A stretch of 64,000 nucleotides of DNA, taken from positions 4,880,501-4,944,500 of the forward strand of contig NC_052668.1 of the NCBI RefSeq assembly GCF_016802725.1. Direction: 5' to 3'. Every line of letters starts with the position of its first letter. The first letter of the stretch is position 1. The stretch is from Solenopsis invicta (lineage: Eukaryota; Arthropoda; Insecta; Hymenoptera; Formicidae). A model generated the notes under the pieces. The model was not told the origin of the DNA. It searched no databases and saw only the letters and a list, made by a program, of their open reading frames with translations. A program made the translations under genes and the position numbers. This document shows positions 10,550 to 22,808 of this stretch, piece after piece.

Positions 10550-10800
10550 TTAGGGAGAGATGTACCCTATCTCTTCACTGAGACAAACTAGAGACGCTTT
10601 ATCTCTACCCATAACTACCGCCGTATTTCTCCTAAAAAAGGTACATCGGAACCTAGGAATGGGATCCTCCCGGATTCCACTGATCACCTTACTGATGGCC
10701 AGCTTTTGAAGAGCCAGCCCCTTATCAGTGATTTTCTCTTCGGGATAGTCCTCAGAGATGATAACCTTTCTTAAGGGGGCATATATACCTAGGAGGCCAA
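10550..10800 (-). pseudogene. Possible gag-like (DUF4780-type) fragment
   Basis: A minus-strand segment reads IISEDYPEEKITDKGLALQK...ISGIREDPIPRFRCTFFRR and ends RDKASLVCLSEEI. This pattern (YPEExLTxExxxL, then a beta-rich xPxFxCxxxRxGAxxVxC core) resembles the gag-like domain carried by many arthropod jockey-type elements. The upstream part of the same open frame (10990-10800) is low-complexity and unrelated. I name the family from memory of its pattern, hence the low confidence. Confidence 0.35.
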
Positions 10801-12120
10801 AAAATTGGTAATTTCTTGAAATTTTTTTAGAAACTGTTGGAGTTAGCCACAAATTGTGGTTCTTTTTAGTTGAGAATATACATTCTAAAGAAACTTTATA
10901 ACTGTTTTTATTAAAATATTGGAGATATGGTGTCGTGAAAGAGCAGCTTTGAAAAAATCTCCCAAAACAGTACCAATGTACCTTTGCCAAAAATCAATGA
11001 AACAAAAAATGTTTATGAAATGTTAAAATAGATAATATCTTTGGCGTATCGTAGCCGATTTCAAAAATATTAATTATTGACAAAGTGACGGACGTTTAAA
11101 TTTAATTTTGCAATTTTTAAGACAAAATCCATTCGTTTTCTCGCTTTCTTTAAAAAACTATGAGGTCTAAAGAAAACCCCTACGATACGCGATAGATAAT
11201 TTATGTGTAGAATAACCACTATAAATTTTAAGCAAATTGGTTCAGTGGTCGGTTGTCGAGATATTTCTGGTACTAGTTTGAAAAATGTTGTTTTGGTAAA
11301 AACGCGTTTGAATATTCGACATATGTTTTTGTTAATAAAACATGAAATTTTTTACAGAGTCGTGAATTTCAGGATCATAATACAAGTCTTCTGCAGTAGA
11401 TGCGATGCACATATCGTTTAAATTTGCCTGTTGGCGTATTCGTGCTTGTTTTGTCTGTTCCTGCGCGCGTATCTCGGCTTGCGCTATGCGGCGATCATCT
11501 TTGCGCGCAGCATATTGCACAGCAAACACAGAGTATAGCTACATCATTGCATTGGAGTAACACGTGAGGTAACAGATGTTACCTCACAATCATGTAAATG
11601 CAATGTAATATGTTATTGGGGTACAATATAACTATTTTATGCAACTGTTACATCTTTTTATTATTTTTGTGTAATATTGAATTAACAGCAACATAACAAA
11701 ACTTATATAACAGATTTTATATTTTATCTACATTATTGTTATATAAAATGTTAAATAGTATTTATGTTGCATCAGATATAACTATTACATTGAAATTATA
11801 AATATTTAAATTTTTAATAGCTTTCAGTAATGCCATTTTGCGACACGCGATTCACATTTGACATTTGACTTATCTGATGTATGTACGACGATCCGGTATT
11901 TTGTGATACGTTCGGATTCCCCATTTGGATGGTGATTGAATATGACTATTAAGGTGAGTTTAGTTTCTAGAAGATTGAGAGACTATGAAATATCAGAAAG
12001 TAAGATTGCCGGAGAGCATTCGGTTATGGAATCAGATTAAAAGCACTCAAAGCTCTGCTTGTAGAGGTTATCATTAGTTTGTAAATTTTGTTTATTGCGT
12101 GCTAACGCAGCTATATACTA
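10801..12120. other. AT-rich spacer, no gene recognised
   Basis: About 1.3 kb with no coding motif I can defend. A minus-strand frame at 11529-11332 gives a Gln/Arg/Ala-rich, probably helical peptide, but nothing recognisable. One short hairpin (11564-11587) is listed separately. Confidence 0.5.
11564..11587. repeat. 24-bp hairpin with partial outer pairing
   Basis: GTGAGGTAAC-AGAT-GTTACCTCAC is a perfect stem of 10 bp with a 4-base loop. Flanking words (ATTGCATT on the left, AATGCAAT on the right) extend the symmetry imperfectly to about 11547-11605. Function is unknown. It may be the core of an old palindromic element. Confidence 0.6.
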
Positions 12121-13590
<1,470 letters not shown>

Positions 13591-13599
13591 CTGATGTTA

Positions 13600-14654
13600 T
13601 TAGGCCTGGTGTTCAAAATGTCCACCGTTTGCTTTAATGCAAGCAAGTACTCTTCTCTCGAAATTATTTGTTGCATGAAGAATTTCATCAACATGTAGAG
13701 AACGAATAGCGAGACGTATTCTACGAATCATATCATCTCTTGTCGTAGGGCGTTCGCGGTATACTAGATCTTTTAGTCTTCCCCACAAATAGTAATCGAG
13801 AACAGTGAGGTCCGGTGATTGTGATGGCCAATGATGTGGGCCATATTTGCCTATCCATTTATCTGGAAACATTTCGTTCAACCGTTCACGGGCAACTCTA
13901 GATGTATGCGCTGGACATCCATCTTGCTGGAAAAACATATTTGGGCGTAATTGTAGATCAGTATTTTCAAGCAAGGGCGGAAGATCATTTTCAAGGAAAT
14001 TGGCGTATCGAATAGTGTTTAGATTTACTTCAAAGATATGTGGTCCAACGACCTGTTTTCCAATAATTCCGCGCCAAACATTGACTTTCCAAACATGTTG
14101 ATGGTCAATTTCTCGGAACCAATAAGGTTTTTTGTTGTGCCCAATATTGACAGTTCCATGTATTTACAGAGCCGTCACTTGAAAATGTGCATTTATCAGA
14201 AAATAAAATTTTCTGATGAAAGTTGCGCGATTGTTGACGAATCCAATTGCAAAATTCGAATCTGTATCTAAAATCATCATTCGTCAATGTTTTGTGAAGA
14301 GACATTCTGTACGGATGCAGCTTGGTTTCATGGAAAATTCGCCAGATTGTGCTGCGACTAATTCCAGAATCTTTTTCTGTACGTTTTAATGAATGGCAGG
14401 GACGCAATTGAGCGGATGCAATCCGGCATCCTTTCATCTCTAACTTGGCGTCGAATTTGTCTACCTTTATTGTGATCCGGTTGAATAATACCTTTATTGG
14501 TAATTTGGTTAGCTAAGCGAGAAAAAACTTTGTACGAATGAGGAGCGCGATCTGGGTATCGTTTTCTCCACAGTCTTGCAGCTGCTCTAAATTGACCATC
14601 ACATTCACCTAAAATAAGCATCATATCACAAGCGTCCGCGATTGAATACGACAT
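13600..14654 (-). pseudogene. DD41D-type transposase pseudogene (IS630/Tc1/mariner superfamily)
   Basis: On the minus strand the N-terminal domain (from 14654) reads MSYSIADACDMMLILGECDG...AAARLWRKRYPDR, the helix-turn-helix block (DUF4817 type) common in insect IS630-like transposases. After frameshifts come GISRSTIWRIFHETKLHPYRM, then LFSDKCTFSSDG (first Asp), FFQQDGCPAHTSR (second Asp) and WPSQSPDLTVLDYYLWGRLK (third Asp). I count 41 residues between the second and third catalytic Asp, hence DD41D. It ends ANGGHFEHQA. Three frames are needed to read it, so it is inactive. No terminal inverted repeat is evident. Confidence 0.85.
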
Positions 14655-14959
14655 GGCTGGTAAATGAGAATTTTGTTACACCTTACGTGACAGTATTAGA
14701 CATAAAAAACGTATATGACGAGACAAGACCGTTTTTAATCGGTTCAAGGCTGATGTTGTTTTGAATGAATTTTTTACGGTTGTTCGTACGTAAGAAATGC
14801 TCGTGGAGAGTTTTTTCGTTACTATTGACGAAATTACTGAACTAAAAGAAACGAAAAAAAGAGAATGTGCATGTGTACGTGTGTTAGACTAAAGACTAAA
14901 CTAAACGGGAGTCAAATATTCGGTCCTCGGTTTAATTAACGCAGCGCGTAAAATCGGAC

Positions 14960-15088
14960 ATTTCCGACGAAATATACTTTTTTTCCGCCATTGCTTGAAA
15001 ATATTCTTCTACAATTGCGCCTAAACATGTTTTTCCAGCAAGATGGATGTCCAGCGCTTACATCTAGAGTTGCCCGTGAACGGGCAAA
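14960..15088 (+). pseudogene. DD41D transposase fragment, opposite strand
   Basis: The plus strand here encodes PPLLENILLQLRLNMFFQQD and GCPALTSRVARERA. This is the same segment around the second catalytic Asp as in the minus-strand pseudogene at 13600-14654, with a few substitutions (H to L in the HT motif). It is a fragment of a second family member in opposite orientation, cut off directly by the CA microsatellite at 15089. Confidence 0.85.
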
Positions 15089-15127
15089 CACAAACACAAA
15101 CACACAAAACACACACACACACACACC
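15089..15127. repeat. (CA)n microsatellite
   Basis: ACAAACACAAACACAC-type run that directly truncates the DD41D fragment on its left. Confidence 0.95.
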
Positions 15128-15128
15128 A

Positions 15129-15448
15129 GAGGTGTAAATCTGACCATGCAACTTTCACGAGATACACCTTGGGTAATGCTAATCCCGGCGGTACTGTAAC
15201 TTTCAAGCCTCATAACTCGAAAAGTAATGATTAAAAAAACGTTTTAGTATAGCGTTTTGGAAAGCTCTCGGAGTAAGCTACAAGAATGTGCATTGAAAAA
15301 TGGGGGTTTTCATTTAAGAAATTAAAGGTGACCTTCACGTGATCTTCAAACGACTATCCAAGGTCAAACCAATGATACCATTTTAATGTCCCTCTCGAAG
15401 TCACAAAACTTTTGTCTGAAACATTTTTGTTTAAAATGTCGCGTTTAC
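15129..15448. other. Non-coding stretch before the long inverted repeat
   Basis: No gene. It contains AAGGTCA/TGACCTT words of the same kind as the flanks of the right arm at 17700-17760, so it may be outer, decayed parts of the same element. Confidence 0.4.
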
Positions 15449-15783
15449 TTCTAAATAACGGTATCTACAAAAAAATGGTTTAGATAAAAGTTGACCAGGA
15501 CAGTGGGGGTCATTCAATTGTACCATTGATTTTGACCTTGAGGTCAATTTTGAAGGTTATTTCAAAGTCACGATGGTTTTTTTTAATGGGACACCCTATT
15601 TTTGACTGCGGATTTCGAAAGAGCGGAAAATTTTACATCAAACTTGTCTTATGAAAAAATTGTTTTTGCGACCTTGGAAAGGTCAAAAATGAAGGTGAAG
15701 TGCCTGAAAAATGATCTGGTGTACTTTTTCTGAAATGACGTGGTTTTCTGGGTAACACAAATGTGCATAATGCTTAAACATTA

Positions 15784-16004
15784 CTACTTGCAACTTTCAG
15801 CCGGATTCTTCGACGCACGCCTATTGCTCCCTTCCCACCGCTCGCGCCTTAGCAACGGCGCCGCCGGACGGCGTAACGCACAGTCCTGAGACGATGTATC
15901 GCGCTCCTTAGTTACGCCGTCCGGCGGCGCCGTTGCTAAGGCGCGAGCGGTGGGAGGGGAGCAATAGGCGTGCGTCGAAGAATCCGGCCGAAAGTTGCAA
16001 GTAG
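15784..16004. repeat. GC-rich palindrome, 94-bp arms
   Basis: Positions 15784-15877 pair with 15911-16004 (two mismatches seen) around a 33-base loop. The arms are far more GC-rich (GGCGCCGCCGGACGGCGTAAC) than the AT-rich surroundings, so the unit looks imported. No coding potential. It is probably a hairpin-type MITE inserted in the composite element. Confidence 0.9.
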
Positions 16005-16232
16005 CTGACAGCACTGCGATACCTAATGCTAATAATCAACGATTGAAAAAGCTAAACAATTACGTTTGATTTAAGATTTATAATTATTGTTATAATAGAG
16101 TTTTATTCCTTTTCTTTCTTACTCACTTCTGCATAATTGAAAAATTTACTATTTAAAGTTGCTTAAATTTAAAAATTCCAAACATACATACAGGGTATGT
16201 AGGTAATTACATTCACAAGTTACCTTTCCAGA

Positions 16233-17293
16233 ATGGCTGATTATAGTCCGAATGAGATTGTTGATATTATATTAGTTTTAGAGAAGTGTCATAGCAATTA
16301 CAATGCAGCATCAAGGCTTTATGCCCAACGTTTTCCTGAAAGGCGACATCCAACTGATATGACAATACGTAGTTTAGTCCAAAGAGCTCGCAATGGACCT
16401 CTTGTTTGTCAACGTCAACATCATGAATATGAGGAAAATGATGCGCGAGCTGTAACTATTTTAGCAATACTTCACCTTAATCCTCATGTTAGTACTCGCC
16501 AGATTGAAAGGGAAATAGGTATACCACAAAGAACTGTTGTTAGAATTTTAAGAGCTCTAAATTATCACCCTTTCCACATCACTCTTACGCAGGCTTTACA
16601 GTCTAATCATCATCTGATGCGTATTGCTTTTTGCCAGTGGGCTTTACAAATGTTACACGATGATCCTAATTTTTTTAGGTATGTGCTTTTCTCAGATGAG
16701 GCTAAATTTTATAGTGACGGACATCTTAATAGACACAACTGCCATTATTAGTCAGATGTTAATCCCCACTGGTATAGGCCAATAGATCATCAAAATCGAT
16801 GGAGTATTATGGTGTGGTGCGGCATTGTAAATGGTTATTTGATTAGACCTTATTTTTTTGAAGAGAACGTTGATAGACACAGTTACTTATCGTTGCTAAG
16901 AGATCACTTACCAGGCTTATTAGAAGATGTTGCAACTTAGCAATAAGAGCAAGAATGTGGCTTCAACAAGATGGTGCTGCACCACATTATGCACTCATTA
17001 CGTGTCTTTTTAAATGCCAGTTACAATGACAGATGGATTGGACGAAGAGGTCCAGTTGAATGGCCTCCTTGCTCACCAGATTTGAGCAAGATTTCTTTTT
17101 ATGGGGATACTTAAAAAATGTTGTTTTTGCTGAACGACCAACCACAAGAGATGATTTTATGGACCGCATTCGTAGAGCTTGTGCAGCCATTCCTAGAGCT
17201 ACCCTGCTTAGAACTGTGGATAGTTTTCAAAACAGATTGCAGTTATGCCTCGAAGCCAACGGAGGTAATTTGGAACAATTACTCCGTAGGTAA
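16233..17293 (+). pseudogene. DD41D-type transposase pseudogene
   Basis: The frame starts MADYSPNEIVDIILVLEKCH and has the DUF4817-type helix-turn-helix (AASRLYAQRFPERRHP). It then has a second HTH (TRQIEREIGIPQRTVVRIL) and LFSDEAKFYSDGHLNRHN with the first catalytic Asp. A TAG at 16749-16751 replaces the Trp expected after NCHY. Later frames give MVWCGIVNGYLIRPYFF, LQQDGAAPHYA (second Asp), WPPCSPDLS, and an intact tail from 17060 (FFLWGYLKNVVFAERPTTRD ... LEANGGNLEQLLRR). Small indels near 16935, 17000 and 17085 break the frame. Nearly full length, but dead. Confidence 0.85.
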
Positions 17294-17314
17294 TTCATTT
17301 AAATTACAGTGTCA

Positions 17315-17430
17315 GTGAGAGGCGAGGGGACTCACAATAATCAAGCACCCCGACGTGAGAGGCAAGGGGACTCGCGATAATCAAGCACCCCGACGTGAGA
17401 GGCAAGGGGACTCACGATAATCAAGCACCC
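17315..17430. repeat. Three tandem copies of a 40-bp unit
   Basis: Units start at 17315, 17355 and 17395, each GTGAGAGGC(G/A)AGGGGACTC followed by AC/GC(A/G)ATAATCAAGCACCC. They begin 22 bp after the transposase stop. The units are almost identical, so expansion is recent. Confidence 0.95.
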
Positions 17431-17507
17431 TAAAGGAAACAGAACTTACTACGTCCACGTCGTTGTTTCCGGGTAACGCTAAAAGTAAGATGAAAGTGCT
17501 TTTGACG

Positions 17508-17541
17508 TTGATATGACCTTGATATGACCTTGATATGACCT
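17508..17541. repeat. Three tandem TTGATATGACC units
   Basis: An 11-bp unit is repeated three times. It ends in TTCAAAAGGTCAGGTCG, which creates several TGACC/GGTCA words. These resemble nuclear-receptor half-sites but are explained by the repeat. Confidence 0.85.
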
Positions 17542-18134
17542 TCAAAAGGTCAGGTCGAAAAACTAAAAAATCCCTGCTCATGTAAAAAGTGCCATTGTTT
17601 AAGAGCCCATTGTCAAGAAACAGGTTCTGCGGTCAAAAATAGGGTTTACTAAGCAAAAAATGCATTATGAGCCTCAAACAATCTGGAAAATTGACCTCAA
17701 GGTCAAGCTAGTCAAAGCTTAACACTTTTACAATTCATTGACTTTGTTTAAGCTTTATGCACATTTGTGTTACCCAGAAAACCACGTCATTTCAGAAAAA
17801 GTACACCAGATTGTTTTTCAGGCATTTCACCTTCATTTTTGACCTTTCCAAGGTCGCAAAAACAATTTTTTCATAAGATAAGTTTGATGTAAAATTTTCC
17901 GCTCTTTCGAAATCCGCAGTCAAAAATAGGGTGTCCCATTTAAAAAAATTATCGTGACCTTGAAATAACCTTCAAAATTGATCTCAAAGTCAAAACCAAT
18001 GGTACAATTAAATAACCCCCTCTGTCCTGGTCAACTTTTATCTAAACCATTTTTTTGTAGATACCGTTATTTAGAAGATATTCGGGTCCATAGATTAAAA
18101 TGACTCACCTTGTATATGTATATATATGTATATA

Positions 18135-19669
18135 CAAGATGTAAAAAAATTAGTTCGACAAACTTTGAGGGGAAATAGAGGACATAAAAACAAACATATT
18201 TTGTTAATAATGTTTTTCTCTACGACGCTCCGTTTTAATATTATAGGGTACAAAATAGGAATTTTATGATTTTAACAAAAAACAAACTTTTAAGTGAAAA
18301 AATTAAATTTATTTCAATTACACGTATATATTTTAATCTTTTTTAACTCAATTTATAATACATGTTCAAAAATTCCTCCATTTGCTTCAATACAAATATG
18401 ACAACGTCGAAACATTGATTCTCTCACACGTTCGAAGACTGCAGGAATATTTTGAATTTGATATGCTGCAGCAGTAATTTGGGCTACTAATTCTTCTTCT
18501 GTTTCAATGGGTGTCTCATAAATGAGAGTTTTCATGTGCCCCCATAAAAAAAAGTCAAGCGAAGATAAAACTGGTGACTGGGGAGGCCATGCGATAGGAC
18601 CTCCTCGGCCTATCCAGCGCTCATTAAATCTTTGGTCCAAGTAATTGCGTACAATAGTAGTAAAATGGGCAGGTGCTCCATCGTGTTGGAACCACATTTG
18701 CCTTCTTGTGACAAGTGGCACGTCTTCCATGAGTTCTGGTAACATTTCTTCGAGAAAAATACGATAAATATTGCCATTCAATCTTAAAGGTAAAATGTAC
18801 GGCCCGATAAAGAAGTTATTAATAATATCTGCCCATACATTAACCGTAAATTCCGTTTGATATGATCGAATAAATGTAGCATGAGTATTATCCTGACTCC
18901 AAACGTGAGAGTTGTGAGTGTTAAACGTGCCTGTTCTTGTAAAACTTGCTTCGTCAGTAAATAGTACTGAAGAAGAAAATTCGGGTTGTGTTTCGCACTG
19001 CTGCAAATACCATCGCGCAAATTCTAAACGTCGTGGATAGTCTTCAAATGTTAAACTTTGTACACGTTGCCGATGAAATGGATGTAATAATTGTTCACGA
19101 AGAACATTCCATACATTCATATTACTTGTTCCAATGTTAAGTGCAATTGTACGTGTACTAGTGGAATCCACGTACTGTTTTTATCGGGAGAGGACTTCAA
19201 CATAAACATGTCGGGCTGTTTGCCCTCAATACTGTTTATTAATGAAGCGTGCTTCACAAGGGTATTTTGTATTTACTTTTATTTTATTTTTATATCTTTA
19301 ACTTTTACAACTCTTATCGATGAAACAGAAACAGAATCGTTAATCCGAATTTTGACGTTGTCATTTTTGTGTTGAAACAAATGGAGGAATTTTTGAACAT
19401 TTATTATAAATTGAGCTAATTATTTGCGCATTTTTGTTCCGTTATTTTGTTAATTGTTTTTTGAAGATTAAAATATATATGTGTAATCGAAATAAATTTA
19501 ATTTTTCCACTTATGTGTTTGTTTTTTGTTAAAATCATAAAATTCTTATTTTGTACCCTATAATATTAAAACGGAGCGTCGTAGAGAAAAACATTATTAA
19601 CAAAATATGTTTGTTTTTATGTCCTCTATTTCCCCTCAAAGTTTGTCGGTCTAATTTTTTTACACCCTG
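18135..19669 (-). mobile_element. DD41D element rearranged into an inverted duplication
   Basis: The ends read CAAGATGTAAAAAAATTAG on the left and, reverse complemented, CAGGGTGTAAAAAAATTAG on the right. Both are flanked by TA (18133-18134, 19670-19671). The inverted arms extend about 250-290 bp (18135-18386 and 19377-19669) and include the last codons of the transposase. Those codons therefore occur twice, once at each end in opposite orientation. The true 5' end of the transposase is absent. The right end is thus most simply an inverted copy of the 3' end. Confidence 0.85.
18353..19171 (-). pseudogene. DD41D transposase, N-terminally truncated
   Basis: A continuous minus-strand frame of 272 codons encodes the DDE core and C-terminus: LFTDEASFTRTGTFNTHN (first Asp), MWFQHDGAPAHFTT (second), and WPPQSPVLSSLDFFLWGHMK (third Asp, 41 residues after the second). 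It ends EANGGIFEHVL. Normal relatives carry about 100 further N-terminal residues with the DNA-binding helix-turn-helix, as at 58156. These are missing because sequence upstream of about 19190 switches to a different, non-coding segment. The SPD motif reads SPV. The catalytic core is uninterrupted but the protein would lack DNA binding. Confidence 0.85.
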
Positions 19670-20199
19670 TATATATATATATATAAAATTGATAACGCGA
19701 AAATTGTGTTTTTCGTATAGATTTAGTTAAATAAGCAGCAAAGCTTTGAATGCATTCGGATTCTATGGCCGAATGTCCTTCAGTCATCATTCTGATTATT
19801 ATTTATGCTGTCACTGATGTATAATACATGTACTATCGGTTTCCATGTGCTCACAGATATATTTTAGTATGTTGTGAAATTAATTCACTCTCTTGTAGCG
19901 CAACAGATTTCAAAGTGTTTTTACAATAAAATAATTGTTCTGTGCAAAAACACATAAATTGCAAGATGTTTATAAAACCAACTATTTGTAAATAAATTCA
20001 TTTTTATCTTCCTGTCTTTCTTACGTTTAAGATATCACTTTTTAGGTAAGAGCAAATTTTGCTTTTGCAAATGTAAGTCTTTACCACTCTTGTCGTAGCT
20101 ATAACTAGTTTTCTGATTGTGTGTAAGATTTTATAGATAAGCAAGTTTATAATCATAAGACAATCAGTCAAGTACTTTTCTTTTATTGAATATGCTTTG
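19670..20199. other. AT-rich spacer
   Basis: Begins with a (TA)n stretch. No gene, terminal repeat or RNA recognised before the BEL/Pao LTR. Confidence 0.55.
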
Positions 20200-20687
20200 T
20201 GTTTATTGCACGGTACTAGTGCCCAAACTCGCACCGATGCAACGTGGCGGAATGGAAATGCCGATTAAATTGTACTAAATACACTTATTGCGTTTGAACA
20301 AAATATAACTTTTACTTTTGCACAGAGATACTCGCTTTCGATAATGACCACGATATGCTTACTCCTCGAAATCTAACTGCGAAAAAGGCGCGCTCCTACC
20401 GCTTGCGGGAGTTTATATAGTCTTCGACACGATTCGTTTCCGAGGGTTTCACGTGAACCTTCCGCGGTCTTGCAGGGAACAAATCGTGCCGGACTCAGCC
20501 GTTCAAATACGCGAGATCGTCGCGCATCGAACGCCAATTGGTCGGCTACAGCGCGCAGCGCTCGACCACGCTCACGATCACGCCGACTATAGACCGAGCT
20601 CACCGCTCTGCTCTGATCGGCAAACATGTTAATTTTGAGGCCAAGAATCAACCGCTTGAAACTAAAAAATTGCAGCGCTTTGCAACA
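20200..20687 (-). repeat. 3' LTR of the BEL/Pao element
   Basis: 488 bp, about 90% identical by eye to 27678-28173. It is GC-rich in the middle and has TG...CA type ends. The two LTRs differ by many substitutions, so the insertion is old. Confidence 0.9.
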
Positions 20688-21147
20688 TTTTGCCCGGCAT
20701 CGTTGATGTGGTCAACGATTGAATATAAAATACCCTCAACATTATGAATACATAATTGCAAGACGGTTGGCGCATCGAATCAATGAGCACGTCGCGCCTT
20801 ATTGCAAGGAGAGGACGCCATGACGGTCGTCAGCTGATCTGACACGAATTACATTACCAGCCCAGCGCATCATTGTACCGCGCTGACAGCAACGTAAGCC
20901 CGCGTAGCCGCAGCGCGACAAGCCGCTGCCTAGGCGTGTTTGAGTACACGACGTCCTTTCGACTGAAAAGTGTAAAGTGAGCGGTAGACGGTGGCGATGA
21001 CGGTGACATTCAACGACGCGGCTAAGCCGGGAACAGTAATTTGAGAGGTTTTATCACAGGAGCGCGGACTGCGCGAAAAAAAGAAAAGGGTAAGGAATCT
21101 CTGTGAAATTATACAAAACTAATAACGAAACTATAAACAATACATAA
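20688..21147 (-). other. Non-coding region between BEL/Pao pol and 3' LTR
   Basis: No reading frame of note. It belongs to the element as its 3' untranslated part. No separate env-like gene is visible. Confidence 0.6.
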
Positions 21148-22496
21148 TTATTGGAACGCGTTGATGTTACAGGTTACTGCGGAATCGTTACCGGACTCTG
21201 CGGTGTCTTCGAGATCGCGGCACGTAGACGACGGTAAAAATACGAGTTTGACGACGGGGCGAATTAGCTCGAAAGTTGCCGTTCGCACAGTTACGACGCG
21301 GACTCGCCCGTCGTCGCCTGGACGCACACTGATGACCCGCGCAAGTAGCCACTTTGTCGGAGGGTTGACCTCGCTCCTCAGCAGGCACTGGCGGCCCACT
21401 TTGATATCGAAGTTAGTTGCCCACCACTTCAGTCGATGGCTGAGAGCGTAGAGGTATTCCTGCGGCGACCTGTCCCACAGCTGATCCCGCATCTGCTGCA
21501 CCAGTTGTTATTGTCCGAGGCGGCCGGTGGGCTCGTTCCGTAAGGATGGCTCCAGCACGGCGTTGATGGCTGATCCTATGAGGAAGTGGCCCGGGGTGAG
21601 TGCGGCGAGGTCCTCTAGGTTGTCAGAGAGAGTCTGCAATGGCCTCAAATTTATGCAGGCCTCTACCTGCGCAAGAAGCGTCGTCATCTTCTCGAAGGTG
21701 AGAGTGGCTTCTCCTAACACTCACCGGAGGTGGTGCTTCATGGATTTTACAGTGGCCTCCCAGAGACTACCGAAATGAGGTGTTGCTGGAGGATTGCCAT
21801 CGCATCCCCTGGCTGTTGAGATTGTCCGCCACTCGTTTCCCTTCAGCGGTTCTGCCTGCAAAAAACTTGACGGTCGGCATCTACGAAATTAGTACCGCAG
21901 TCAGAATAGAGAGTATGGCACAGTCCTCGCCGAGAAGTGAAACGTTTTAAGGCAGCGAGGAACGCCTTTGAAGTATAGTCAGAGACGACTTCTAAGTGGA
22001 CGGCGCGAAAGCTCAAGCAGACGAGCACTGCCACGAAGGCCTTGTGCGCTTTATGACCTCGCCCCCGGCTCATCCGCAGCATCACTGGCCCCGCGCAGTC
22101 GACCCCTGTGTTTAAAAAGGGCCGAGAAGGAACTACGAAAGGCAATGGAAGGTCGCCCATGCGCTGAGTCGGCGTCGTCGTCCGTCATCGCATGCAGGGT
22201 AGGCAACGATGGATGACTGCCTTGACTGCAGCTCTTCCTCCAGGGATCCAATAACGCTGTCGAATCAAGCCCAAGATCGCCTGAGTTCCACCGTCCAGCG
22301 TAATGCGATGGCAGTTCTTGACGACGAGTCGCGCCAAATGAGCCTTCTTGGGGAGGATCACGGGATGCTTTTTATTGTACGACAGCAGTGAATGTCGCAG
22401 TCGTCCGCCCACTTGGAGGATACCCTGATCGTCAAGAAACGGGCTCAACTTGACAAGTACGTCTCCTCGTGGCAGTGCTTGACCGCGCCTGATCAC
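21148..22496 (-). pseudogene. BEL/Pao integrase and C-terminal domain
   Basis: From 22496 down, the zinc-binding HHCC region shows KKAHLARLVVKNCH...IHRCLPC. The catalytic core (22160-21843) has TGVDCAGPV (first Asp, about 22098-22100) and LYSDCGTNFVDAD (second Asp, about 21900-21902). In another frame the third acidic residue is in FGSLWEATVKSMKHH near 21757. Further on, LAQVEACINLRPLQTLSDN and LTPGHFLIGSA are the hallmark downstream motifs of Pao integrases. The end (21501-21148) is the DUF5641-type tail with DQLWDRSPQEYLYALSHRLK. Frameshifts near 22170, 21840 and 21505 separate the parts. Confidence 0.9.
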
Positions 22497-22808
22497 GCTC
22501 AGCTGTCTTCTCCATCAAGTAGACTGAGCCAGCAGTATTAATGACAGACAAACTGCGTCCAACTCGTCCACGGTGAGCGCTGCTCCCCCGCTCCTGGCAT
22601 TCGTTCGATCCCCACGCAACCATCGTCGGCATCAGGCAATGACACGGATTAACCGATTCAACATGGAGAATCGGGTTACGCAAGCCGGCTCCTCGGAGTC
22701 AACCCTCACGTGATGAGACCGAAGGCGCACTTCGGGCAGCTCCAGGTCCGCAGGAAAGGCGGAGGGAAGTTACTCGGTCTTTTCTTTCGTCAGCCAGTCA
22801 GGGCCCGA

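Larger units (their letters stand above)
15449..18077 (+). mobile_element. Composite element with ~320-bp inverted arms
   Basis: The left arm (15449-15777) and right arm (17751-18077) are imperfect reverse complements sharing CTTCTAAATAACGGTATCT, the AAAAATAGGGTGTCCCATT type motif and ACACAAATGTGCATAA. Between them lie a GC-rich hairpin (15784-16004), a DD41D transposase pseudogene (16233-17293) and short tandem repeats. The arms may be long TIRs of a once autonomous DD41D element, or the duplicated borders of something else. The pseudogene orientation and central position favour the first reading. Confidence 0.6.

Noticed and set aside
17508..17560. Clustered AGGTCA/TGACCT words as a nuclear receptor response element
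   Set aside because: They arise from an 11-bp tandem repeat and from arms of a transposon. No gene is nearby to regulate.
19091..19375. 94-codon plus-strand frame
   Set aside because: Mostly antisense of the DD41D transposase plus AT-rich filler.
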